From NCBI GenBank assembly GCA_947588955.1, contig CANPYX010000009.1:1-62180 (forward strand): 62,180 nt of DNA, written 5' to 3'. A model generated the notes under the pieces. That model was not told the origin of the DNA. It saw only the letters and a list, made by a program, of their open reading frames with translations, and made no database searches. Positions 44,975-52,892 of this stretch are shown here, one piece after another; within the stretch, counting starts at the first letter, position 1, and the number at the start of each line of letters is the position of its first letter. The translations under genes were made by a program, and so were the position numbers. The stretch is from an uncultured Oscillospiraceae bacterium (GTDB lineage: Bacteria; Bacillota; Clostridia; Oscillospirales; Oscillospiraceae).

Positions 44975-45312
44975 ACGTGAAACAATTGCGCCCTTTTCAC
45001 GACCTATATAGTGAGCGCTCAAAAAGGGAGGATCTCCCGTAACGCCGCAGGATCGCCATAGAGCGGCCGGTGAAGCCCAGAATGACTTACCCACCGACGC
45101 GGAGGCGTGCCGCAGGAGACGTATCTGGCGGCTTACAGAGGCTTTTCCGGCCTCAGGGACCGGGAGGCCATTATGCCGCAGATACCGGAGATCGCAGGGC
45201 ACCGGTGCGCGGCGCTATGAAAGTAATGGCGTCTGCGGACAGGCGGATTCTTCAATGTTCCGCGCTCTGGAGTGATCCGGCGAAAAAATGGGAAAAAAAT
45301 TAGAATTTTCTA
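44975..45312. other. Non-coding gap before the tRNA pair
   Basis: 338 bases. A 77-codon frame (45070-45303, plus strand) shows no RBS and no similarity I recognise; GC-rich middle, AT-rich last 40 bases. I see no gene or known RNA in it. Confidence 0.5.
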
Positions 45313-45341
45313 TTGACAAAGGTGCCTCAATGGGATAAAAT
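45313..45341 (+). promoter_or_regulatory. Promoter of the tRNA-Asp/tRNA-Thr transcript
   Basis: Consensus TTGACA-N17-TAAAAT, 30 bases ahead of tRNA-Asp. Confidence 0.85.
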
Positions 45342-45371
45342 AATCAGGCGCCGTTAAGGAGAGCACGAGAC

Positions 45372-45448
<77 letters not shown>

Positions 45449-45451
45449 CCC

Positions 45452-45527
<76 letters not shown>

Positions 45528-45530
45528 AAA

Positions 45531-45564
45531 AATCCCCGAAATCGCAAGATTTCGGGGATTTTTG
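45531..45564 (+). terminator. Terminator after tRNA-Thr
   Basis: 13-bp perfect stem AATCCCCGAAATC with GCAA loop, then TTTTTG. It lies inside the element, so the element supplies the terminator for the interrupted tRNA locus. Confidence 0.92.
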
Positions 45565-45586
45565 TTATGTTTTTGCATGAAAAGAT

Positions 45587-45632
45587 GTGGGCCAAAGTGT
45601 GGGTCAACCAGGCGACCCACACTTTGACCCAC
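45587..45632. repeat. Inverted pair of candidate integrase arm sites, left end
   Basis: GTGGGCCAAAGTGTGGGTC (45587-45605) and its near-perfect inverse GACCCACACTTTGACCCAC (45614-45632), 8 bases apart. The latter also occurs at 59280-59298 near the right end. Arm-type sites of tyrosine integrases have this placement. Confidence 0.65.
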
Positions 45633-45692
45633 TACGGGACAGGACGCAAAAGCACCGGGCAGGACGCGCCCGGTGCTTTTGGTTTCTTTTGC

Positions 45693-46844
45693 TTACATCA
45701 CCTGCTCCATGAAGCTGCCCATCGTCTCCGCAGCCTTGTCCTGCATCTGGCGGGTGGCGTGGGTGTAGGTGCGGAGGGTGAATCCGGCATCGTAGTGACC
45801 AAGCATGGTGGAGACGGTTTTTACGTCCACGCCGTTTTGGAGGGCTGTGGTGGCGAACGTGTGGCGAAGATCGTGGAAGCGGAGGTGGTCAATTCCGGCG
45901 GTTTTGAGGAGCTTTTTGTGGATGTTCACCACTGAATCCGGGTGGTACATCTCCCCGGTCAGGGGGGATGGGAACATGTACTTGTTGTCCGGGTGCTTGG
46001 CGTGTTCCTCTTTGAGGAGGTCCACAGCGGTTTGGGGGATAGAGACTTGGCGGATGGAGGTTTCGGTTTTGGGCTCGGTGAGGACACGTGTGCCGTCGGG
46101 GTTGCGGATGTATTGCTTCGTGACGGAGATGGTTTTGTTCTCTTCGTCGAGGTCAGACCAGAGAAGGGCGACAATCTCGCCTTTGCGGAGGCCAGTCGTG
46201 AGCTCCAGGTAGAACATTGGGAGGACATCACGGTCACGGGCCGCGTCGAGATAGGCTTTCATCTTTTCGGGCGGGAGTATTTTCATCTCGATTTTCTGAG
46301 CTTTTGGGGCGATACAATCTTCAGTGGGATTCCGTACAATGAGTCGCTCCTTAACTGCACGTTGGAGGGCATTGTGGAGCATCAAATGTAGGCTTCGGAC
46401 GGTGGTACTGCTGAGTCCTGGCGTTCCCTTCTTCCCTCGATGGACTCGTCCGTTTTCTTGAAGGTCTTTGTAGAGCTTCTGCAAATCACGTCCTGTAAGC
46501 TTGCTCAACTTGATGTTGCCGATGCGGGGGATCGTGTAGACGTTGATCATCAAAACGTAGCGGTTTGCCGTGGCCGTGCGGACGTTTGGCTTGGCGTAGA
46601 GGTCGTACCACGTTTTTAGCCACGTCGCCACCGTGTATTCATCGGATTTCCCGACGTCCACCTCCTGGCTCGCCGCGATGGCAAGCCGCAGCTTCTGTTT
46701 TACCTCGGCCTGGGTCTTGCCAAGGACGTTTTTCACGATCCGTTTACCGGTAGTAGGGTCGTGCCCCGCCGTATATCTGCCTTCCCAACGCCCGTCGGCG
46801 CGTTTGCGGATGTTACCCTCACCTTGCGCTCTTCTTTTTGCCAT
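45693..46844 (-). CDS. int: Site-specific tyrosine recombinase (integrase)
   Basis: 383 aa. N-terminal arm-binding domain (GEGNIRKRADGRWEGRYTAG), SAM-like core-binding domain (~65-165), and catalytic domain with Arg in TGLRKGEIVALLW, HDLRHTFAT (His-x-x-Arg), His in LGHYDAGF, and the nucleophile Tyr in RTYTHAT. Close to integrases of Tn916-like and related tRNA-targeting elements. ATG 46844 follows AAGGAGG; the upstream in-frame start lacks an RBS. Located right at attL, as expected. Confidence 0.96.
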   Translation of the reverse strand: MAKRRAQGEGNIRKRADGRWEGRYTAGHDPTTGKRIVKNVLGKTQAEVKQKLRLAIAASQEVDVGKSDEYTVATWLKTWYDLYAKPNVRTATANRYVLMINVYTIPRIGNIKLSKLTGRDLQKLYKDLQENGRVHRGKKGTPGLSSTTVRSLHLMLHNALQRAVKERLIVRNPTEDCIAPKAQKIEMKILPPEKMKAYLDAARDRDVLPMFYLELTTGLRKGEIVALLWSDLDEENKTISVTKQYIRNPDGTRVLTEPKTETSIRQVSIPQTAVDLLKEEHAKHPDNKYMFPSPLTGEMYHPDSVVNIHKKLLKTAGIDHLRFHDLRHTFATTALQNGVDVKTVSTMLGHYDAGFTLRTYTHATRQMQDKAAETMGSFMEQVM

Positions 46845-46906
46845 GTAGTAGCCTCCTTTTCCTTTCGTTAGCAACAGAACATACCACACTTTCCGGGAAA
46901 TAGCTA

Positions 46907-47113
46907 CTACTTTTTCTCAGAAACTTTCTGCTTAATCCAGAGGATGAATTCCTCCTTTGGCACAATGATTCTGCTGCCAATGTTCATGGCCGGGAAGCCC
47001 TCGCTCTTGACCAACTCATACGCTCCGGCACGGGATATTCCAAGCACCGACGACACGTCTTGGACGGACAGCATCAAGGGTAGGTCGTCGTAGGTCTTGA
47101 ATTGCTTTTCCAT
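46907..47113 (-). CDS. Excisionase-type helix-turn-helix protein
   Basis: 68-aa MerR-like winged helix: LSVQDVSSVLGISRAGAYELV forms the HTH and FPAMNIGSRIIVPKEEFILWI the wing. Small proteins of this type next to an integrase act as recombination directionality factors. 62 bases upstream of int on the same strand. Confidence 0.88.
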   Translation of the reverse strand: MEKQFKTYDDLPLMLSVQDVSSVLGISRAGAYELVKSEGFPAMNIGSRIIVPKEEFILWIKQKVSEKK

Positions 47114-47132
47114 AGTCTCACCTCTTTCCGAA

Positions 47133-47196
47133 GGGCTTTATATTTGTTGCTATTCGTATTGTTGTATATTTCCCCCGCAGAATTTGCAGGGGGTGG
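47133..47196. repeat. 3'-flank repeat, left copy
   Basis: Resembles 58794-58860 over about 60 bases (GGGCTTTA, TTGTTGC, TTCGTATTGTT, TTGCAGGGGGT shared in order). Contains CCCCCGCA/TGCAGGGGG, a hairpin just after the relaxase reading frame. Confidence 0.6.
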
Positions 47197-47199
47197 CCC

Positions 47200-49085
47200 T
47201 CACATGCTGAACCCCTGCATCTGCATATCCTCGTGGTCGTCCGGTTTATGTCCCATGGCGAGGCGCTTGTCCATGAGCTCGCGGCGGCGCTTGCGGTCAA
47301 TGCCGAAGCCGGGGCCGTGGGAATTTTGCTCTGTGTCGTCTCGGATGATCCGGCTCAGGTGGTAGAGCAGACGGGCGACACAGGCGGCGATGGTGGGTGA
47401 GGTCTGCTGTTCGAGGGCGCGTTGAGCATAGGAATTGCCATAGGAAGCGGATTTGCGCAGCCAGTAGTTGGCCCGCTTGGGATCGCTGCTGTAGAGGAGC
47501 TTGCCCAGCATGTACATAGCGTTGGAGTTCTCGGCTTCGGCGGCTTGGGTGAAATATGACTCTGCCTGTTGCTTGTCACCGCTTTTCAAATAGGCTTTCC
47601 CCAACTCATAGGCGCATAGGCGCTGCCGTTCTTCGCGGCGGTTCTGAGCCAGCGGATGCCCATTTCCCGGTCGTGTACCTCCAGGTCGTCAGAGAGGAGG
47701 AGCTTGCCGAGGACGTACTGCGCCGGGATGTAACCTTGCTTTGCTGACCGGGTAAACCATTCCTTGGCCTGCAGCGCATCCGGCATGAGCAGGCCGCCGT
47801 CACGGTAGAGGACGCCAAGCACATACTGCGACGATGGCTCACCATCCTCGGCGTACTGCCGTTCCCTCTCCACTGCCTTGTCGCGCTCGTCGAGTGGCGT
47901 TGTCTCATCCAGGAATGTTGTATAGATGTAGTTCTGTTCCCGCCAGTCGCACTCGTCCACCGGGCCGGGCGGCACTTCCTCAACTGTGACCTCACCCATC
48001 CGCAGACGATCCGCTTCTTGTATGACCGCGTTCTTCACGGAGCGGAACTCTTTTTGCTCGGATAGTCGCAGACGCTTTCGCCGCTCGTCCTTATAGTACC
48101 CATCCACCTCCGCTTGCAGATCGAGCCACTTCGTATAGCACTCATGCACAGCCGGTACACTTTCCATCTCGTCCACGATTTTGTCCACCTTGTCCTTGAG
48201 ATTTTTCTTGAGGTAGCCGTAGGACTTCCTGCCCTTGACAGTACCCAGCTCCATAGACAGCTCCAGCATCATCGGAGCTATCTGCGGGCAGGAGCACAGG
48301 CCGTCGCGGATTTGTCCGACCAGCTCTTGCAGCGACTGACGTACCTCATTGACCAGCTCATCACGCATACCGGACTTCTGTTCGTAGGTGTGGAGCAGCT
48401 CCTGCTTGAAGATGTCGTTGACCAGCCCTGACTTGATTTTTCGTATCCCGTTACGACTGAGGTAGCCATCGCCGTTTGCCGACCACGCCATCATGTGGAC
48501 GTGGGGGTGGTCGCCCTCGTTGTGGAACGCGGCGTACCACCGGAAGTCGTTTGGAGCGATGCGCATGGCCTCGGCGATGTCGTTGCGGTGAGCGCGGAGG
48601 AGGTTGCGCCAGGAGCTCGCGTTGTCGTAGCCCAGCCGCTCCGCGTCGCCGCGGGTCAGGGAGATGATGTGGGTCCACACGTTGCCGGTGACTGTTTCCA
48701 TCTCAGCGATGGCAATGTCGAGATTCACGTTGTCCTCGTCGCCGAAGAGACCGTGGGTACCCATCTTCTCAACTCGTGGACGGGTGGCGATGTACTTCAT
48801 GTAGACGTCGGAGCGTTGGGCGGTATCCCAGTTAGCTTCGAGCGTGGAGGAGATGTAGGCGGAGGCTTTCGCTCGTGTCGGCGACTTACTGTACTCGGCA
48901 TACTCATCTGACTTCGTTGATACCGGGAAGTCGCGGGTCAACTTTTGCACGAGTTCCATCTGCTTCTTCGTGGGAGGTTGGCTGTCAGGTAGGCGTTCCA
49001 CGTTCTCGCGCGTTGCAATGTACCTCATGTACTTCCCAGCGCCTCCGGCTTTGATGTACGGTGACTTCAGAATCAGCCCTGCCAT
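47200..49085 (-). pseudogene. MobP-type relaxase with Sel1-like repeats, frameshifted
   Basis: Read in two frames: 49085 down to 47586 (499 codons) and 47604 down to 47200 (134 codons). N-terminal relaxase domain with the metal-binding HPHVHMMAW motif, after YMRYIATRENVERL and a related YMKYIATRPRVEKM. A C-terminal series of Sel1/TPR-like repeats (EPSSQYVLGVLY, IPAQYVLGKLL, NAMYMLGKLLY) crosses the break. At about 47595-47615 the frame leaves SAYA and should resume as YELGKAYL; one base appears missing. If genuine, the catalytic domain is intact but the tail is lost. Confidence 0.88.
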
Positions 49086-49486
49086 TCCGCTTCGTCACTC
49101 TCTTTCACTGCACTTGCCAGCGACACGCGCCCGCTTGTCTGCTTCACGTTCTTCACGCTGTCCGAGCGGAGTTTTCGCAGAGCGGTGTCGTTGAATTTGT
49201 ATGCGTGCGCGATGATCTGCACCAGCATGTCCAGCTCAACGGAGTTGTTGAACTGCAGAGCCGAGAGTCGGTCCTCCAGCATACCGAGCCGTCCGTCGAT
49301 AGCGCTTGTCACCGACACCGGCAACGTGGTCATGCTCCCTGCCAGCAGGTGGTCGATGTAGAATCGGACCGCATGTTCCAGAAATTCATTCCGCGTCCGG
49401 CTGCCGTCGCTGTCCATAATCAGGTCGATTTCCCGCTTCATCTGCGGCGTCACCCGAAACGCGATTTGTTCCTTGTCTTTGCTCAT
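49073..49486 (-). CDS. MobC-like relaxosome protein
   Basis: 137 aa with an N-terminal ribbon-helix-helix part (QIAFRVTPQMKREIDLIMD, SRTRNEFLEHAVRFYIDHLL) and a charged helical tail. Proteins in this position help the relaxase bind oriT. Its 3' end overlaps the relaxase start by 13 bases. RBS AAGGAGG. Confidence 0.82.
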   Translation of the reverse strand: MSKDKEQIAFRVTPQMKREIDLIMDSDGSRTRNEFLEHAVRFYIDHLLAGSMTTLPVSVTSAIDGRLGMLEDRLSALQFNNSVELDMLVQIIAHAYKFNDTALRKLRSDSVKNVKQTSGRVSLASAVKESDEAEWQG

Positions 49487-49559
49487 AAATCCTCCTTTTT
49501 TCTCCGTTGATATTGAATAACCGCTTGCCTCCGTAAGTGTTTCAGCTTCAAGATGTCAC

Positions 49560-49790
49560 GTGGACGAGTTTCACCTCAAAATGATGTCATTTCCGTTTCC
49601 CCGAAACTGCCCGCACTGCGGGCAGATGTGAGACAACCGACGCTGGTTGTGATGTCGGTTGTTTATCCTGCTTTCCGTTTTTCCTCCCCTCCGGGGTCGG
49701 AAAAGGCCCGAAAAACGGCCCACGGTGGGCGGGAGTTGTCTGACGTGTAAGCGCCCCATTTTGAGTGTAGGATCGCACACGCCTCGACAC
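49560..49790. other. Candidate origin of transfer (oriT)
   Basis: The 310-bp gap between the MobC-like gene and the HTH gene has a 19-bp palindrome (CTGCCCGCA-C-TGCGGGCAG, 49607-49625), an inverted repeat ACAACCGAC/GTCGGTTGT (49633-49662) and, after further short hairpins, GTGTAAGCGCCCC (49745-49757), which recalls the TAAGTGCGCCCT nic region of RSF1010-like oriTs. No gene is seen here. Confidence 0.5.
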
Positions 49791-49796
49791 ACGGCC

Positions 49797-50174
49797 TCAC
49801 GGCGGAGACTGTGAGGCTACGGCGCTTTCGACCTGCCTGTATCTCTTCGCAGGTGCAGTTGCGGCGGTGTTCTTCACCGGTGGAAGGTCGAGGATGTAGT
49901 AGGTGTTGTTCGTCTGTCGACTGTGGCCGTCTATCCAATCCTCGTATGTCGCCACCCTGCGGACGAACCGCTTCTTGACGAGAGCCGTGACCGCCTTCCT
50001 CGCCGTGTTCTCTGAGCAGTTGCAGTTGACCGCGATCTTGCCTATACTCGGCCAGCAGACACCTTTCTGACCAATGCAGCTGACCAGATAGTTGTAGACC
50101 ATGAACTCCGCCGGCGTCAGGTCGTAGTAGAAGATGGCGTTACTCATTTGGTAGAATCGTTCTCCAAGAACCAT
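49797..50174 (-). CDS. Helix-turn-helix DNA-binding protein
   Basis: 125 aa. Winged-helix pattern: LTPAEFMVYNYLVSCIG, PSIGKIAVNCNCSENTARKAV, LVKKRFVRRV, as in plasmid/phage replication-type HTH proteins. ATG after GGAGGGT. A divergent promoter pair with the next gene suggests a control role for the mobilization genes. Confidence 0.8.
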   Translation of the reverse strand: MVLGERFYQMSNAIFYYDLTPAEFMVYNYLVSCIGQKGVCWPSIGKIAVNCNCSENTARKAVTALVKKRFVRRVATYEDWIDGHSRQTNNTYYILDLPPVKNTAATAPAKRYRQVESAVASQSPP

Positions 50175-50211
50175 GTGTGTACCCTCCTCAAAAAATATGT
50201 ACGCTTGGCTA

Positions 50212-50286
50212 TTGACTATCCGCTGATGTTAGTGTATAGTCTATTTGAGATGAGGCTATCATAACACAGAGTTTCTGATTTGTCAA
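50212..50286. promoter_or_regulatory. Overlapping divergent promoters of the element
   Basis: Plus strand: TTGACT-N17-TATAGT (50212-50240). Minus strand: TTGACA-N17-TATGAT (50258-50286). The block TATAGTCTATTT occurs at 50235 and again at 50303, in the same orientation, and may be an operator. Confidence 0.7.
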
Positions 50287-50331
50287 TGTTCGCAGATTTA
50301 TTTATAGTCTATTTTCGAGGAGGTTGCTCAC

Positions 50332-51072
50332 ATGGATTTTGATTCGATGACCTTTCCGCTTACTGTCGACGTCTTCGGCACTCAGTATTGGATCTGTGAT
50401 AAGGCACCGTACAAGTTAGGCATGGCGGCAACGGAGTTTCTGGCGGATGAGGACAGCGCCAACACTTCTCTCAGAGAGGAATTGGATAATTGCCTGAGAG
50501 CTTTTAACGGTGTGTTCCACTCCTTTGTAGATTCCTTTACCGGGACTCAGGAACAGATGAACAGATTCATGCAGAACTCTGTTTCATGTACCATGGGTTA
50601 CGGGTACCACGCCGTCCCCGGCAAGATTTATCTTGTGGAGCGGTACACCTTCACCTCTCTGCGTGACTTTCTCCTTGTGGAGTTGGGAAAGGCGATCCTC
50701 AACGGCAACTCGCCGCGTCAGTGCAGGTTGTGTGGGCAGTGGTACTTCCACGAGAAAGGCGACCGGACGATCTATTGTGAGCGCGTCGCGCCCGGCGAGA
50801 CGGAGCGCACCTGCCGGGAGGTGGGAGCTCGAGCGGTGTTCGAGAAGAAGATCCAGGACGAGGAAGCCTGGAAGATCTACAAGAGGGCGTACAAGAAATA
50901 TTACGCGAGGCTGATGAAGGGCACTATGACGCAGCAGGAGTTCAAGGCATGGGCGGACGACGCCGCGGCGGAGAGGGATAAGGCGCTCAGGCAATTGCAG
51001 AGGGAGAACATCAGTGAAGTCTTGACGGCGGAGATATTCAGGGAGTTGACGGAGAGGCTTAACAGAGAATAA
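50332..51072 (+). CDS. DUF6076-like protein with zinc-knuckle motif
   Basis: 246 aa, not assigned a function. Central CRLCGQWYFH with a second Cys in TIYCERV and a third in RTCREVGAR suggests a zinc site; an amphipathic, highly charged C-terminal helix (~165-240) follows. Genes like this recur on Clostridia mobile elements, often annotated only by domain number. RBS GAGGAGG. Only plus-strand gene of the left half of the element. Confidence 0.6.
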   Translation: MDFDSMTFPLTVDVFGTQYWICDKAPYKLGMAATEFLADEDSANTSLREELDNCLRAFNGVFHSFVDSFTGTQEQMNRFMQNSVSCTMGYGYHAVPGKIYLVERYTFTSLRDFLLVELGKAILNGNSPRQCRLCGQWYFHEKGDRTIYCERVAPGETERTCREVGARAVFEKKIQDEEAWKIYKRAYKKYYARLMKGTMTQQEFKAWADDAAAERDKALRQLQRENISEVLTAEIFRELTERLNRE

Positions 51073-51079
51073 TACAGCA

Positions 51080-51113
51080 ACCCCGCCCAGAACCTTGAGG
51101 TACTGGGCGGGGT
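51080..51113. terminator. GC-rich hairpin between the DUF6076-like and YesL genes
   Basis: 11-bp perfect stem ACCCCGCCCAG, 12-base loop; followed by an A/T-rich but not T-run sequence. Sits between convergent genes. Confidence 0.65.
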
Positions 51114-51189
51114 AATATAAGAAGCTATTGCAGACCGCATATGTGCGGCAACCATTTAAATCCTTACGGGTAAAATATATTGGTGTTAA

Positions 51190-51870
51190 TTAAACCTCAT
51201 TATTATCTTCATGCTGTGCGGCTTCCTCAGAAATGTATGGCTTAAAGATGGGATACAATATCTTGCAATTCAGAAAAATCGTAAGGGATACGCCAAAAAA
51301 CAGCAGTATAACCACGGGAAAAGCCATATTAAGTGGGACGTAAAGAGAAAACACTATGACAGCTGCGTCCAATAAAATGACAGTGGCATTGCGTATGGGA
51401 TTGCTGAGCGTAAAGATAAAGGCGTTCCGCAGACTCTCCCTGACTGTGTTTTCAAAGAGAACTGTAAGACAGATATAATAGGTCAACAGCAGGAGGATAT
51501 TCAGTATGATAAGAATGATAACCCCGCAGATAATGGCTTGAATCGCTCCGGTGATGAAGTCCTGTACCATAAGGAAATACCACACGTCAAATATAAGTGC
51601 CGCCAAAATCAAAAGAGAAGGCACCCATACCATTGTGACAGCCTTGAAGCTTTCTTTGAACGCTCTCCAGAACGGTACGAGCACACCGTTGCTTTTGTCC
51701 CGTATCATCTGAAGCGAGGCCGAAGACACTGCGGCAGTCGCGCTTCCCATTGTTATGATCGGAATCGAAAAAAGTATCCATAGAATATTCAGAACCGCCA
51801 GATCAAAAATATTGCTCAATACTTTCGTTACCGGATTTCGCGGGTCAATCATTTTTGAAAACATATCCAT
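51190..51870 (-). CDS. YesL-family (DUF624) membrane protein
   Basis: 226 aa, 4-6 hydrophobic segments. FDLAVLNILWILFSIPIITMGSA near the N-terminus and LSNPIRNATVILLDAAVIV in the C-terminal half fit YesL/DUF624. In Bacillus and Clostridia these lie beside oligosaccharide ABC transporters and two-component or AraC regulators; function unknown. 27 bases downstream of the mutarotase-like gene. Confidence 0.85.
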   Translation of the reverse strand: MDMFSKMIDPRNPVTKVLSNIFDLAVLNILWILFSIPIITMGSATAAVSSASLQMIRDKSNGVLVPFWRAFKESFKAVTMVWVPSLLILAALIFDVWYFLMVQDFITGAIQAIICGVIILIILNILLLLTYYICLTVLFENTVRESLRNAFIFTLSNPIRNATVILLDAAVIVFSLYVPLNMAFPVVILLFFGVSLTIFLNCKILYPIFKPYISEEAAQHEDNNEV

Positions 51871-51897
51871 TATCCCCGTGTTTGCTTGAATCTTATA

Positions 51898-52776
51898 TTA
51901 AACCAATGAAAGCCTGAGTGCAAATACCTTGCTTTCTCCCGGCATAAGCTTTGCGCGCCATCCGCTTTGCAGGGACTTTGATACGCTGTCACAGGAGCCA
52001 TTTGTGGGCTCCAGCGCGCAGTTATAATCTCCCTGGAATCCTCCGGCAGTTACCCAAAAGCCCAGGAAAGGGAGCGTGCTGCTGTCGAATTCCAAATAAT
52101 ACGTCACATCATGTGAGGGGTAATATATCCCGCATCTCCCCTCCGGAACGGCTCCCTCTACAAAGAACTTTGCTGTATACATTGTACGCGTTTCCGGCAC
52201 GCCTGTAAAGTCATAAAATCCGTTTGTAATATCATATCTTTTTCCTGCGCTTCCAAGCAGACCGCCGTCCTGTGCGTTAATAAAGCCTTTGGTGCCATGC
52301 GGCCACAGGACACGCATATTTTCCTCAAATCGCACCAGACCGTGCCAGGTCCAGTAGCACGGCAGCTCTCTCTTTGCTGTGTTGGTGATTCGATAAGATA
52401 TGCTTAAACCTGTTTTATCAAGCGTCATTATCTTTCTATATTGATAACCGAATTTTTCGCTGTTCCATTTAAGGCTTACAAATTCCCTCGCAGTCCCGGA
52501 AACATCAAATTTTGCGCTCCATATTTCACCGTGGTCAGGATAAACCAGCCTGCCGCAGTCGCAGTCAACCACCTCCGAAATCAAATTCGGAAAAGCATCA
52601 TCCATTCCGTAAGCATATCTCCCAAAGCATTTTCCGGGTGCCTTATCCAATGTCACTTCGTGTTTGTTCTGCGCTGCCAATTCAAAATTCTTGCCTTTAT
52701 TTATAAATGAAACTATTTTTCCTCCCAATTCGGGGTCGAGGACAACTTTTAAGTGACTATTTTCCAAAACTATCAA
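51898..52776 (-). CDS. Aldose-1-epimerase-like (galactose mutarotase fold) protein
   Basis: 292 aa from a TTG start at 52776, which follows AGGAGG with 7 bases; the frame extends 8 more codons upstream without RBS. Visible features: NSHLKVVLDPELGGKIVSF at the start, FGRYAYGMDDAFPNL, YWTWHGLV, and a C-terminal GFQGDYNCALEPTNG holding the Glu typical of the fold. Probably acts on the sugar brought in by the adjoining transporter. DUF5107/DUF4432-type assignment is possible. Confidence 0.72.
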   Translation of the reverse strand: MIVLENSHLKVVLDPELGGKIVSFINKGKNFELAAQNKHEVTLDKAPGKCFGRYAYGMDDAFPNLISEVVDCDCGRLVYPDHGEIWSAKFDVSGTAREFVSLKWNSEKFGYQYRKIMTLDKTGLSISYRITNTAKRELPCYWTWHGLVRFEENMRVLWPHGTKGFINAQDGGLLGSAGKRYDITNGFYDFTGVPETRTMYTAKFFVEGAVPEGRCGIYYPSHDVTYYLEFDSSTLPFLGFWVTAGGFQGDYNCALEPTNGSCDSVSKSLQSGWRAKLMPGESKVFALRLSLV

Positions 52777-52820
52777 ATATACCCCTCCTGAGTAGAACAA
52801 ATCACAATGCGACGCTTTTA

Positions 52821-52856
52821 CAAAAGGGAGCCCCCACCAATGGCGGCTCCCTTTTG
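52821..52856 (-). terminator. Terminator of the sugar importer operon
   Basis: 12-bp perfect stem CAAAAGGGAGCC; on the minus strand the right arm ends in a T-rich run, after the solute-binding protein gene. Confidence 0.8.
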
Positions 52857-52892
52857 CGGTGCTGTCTCCGTTATCCGTTAATGACCTGTGAT

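Noticed and set aside
45070-45303. 77-codon frame before the tRNA pair
   Set aside because: No RBS, no recognisable similarity, and it ends inside the AT-rich promoter region.
47586-47604. Programmed frameshift in the relaxase
   Set aside because: No slippery heptamer or downstream structure is evident at the switch; a one-base loss is simpler.
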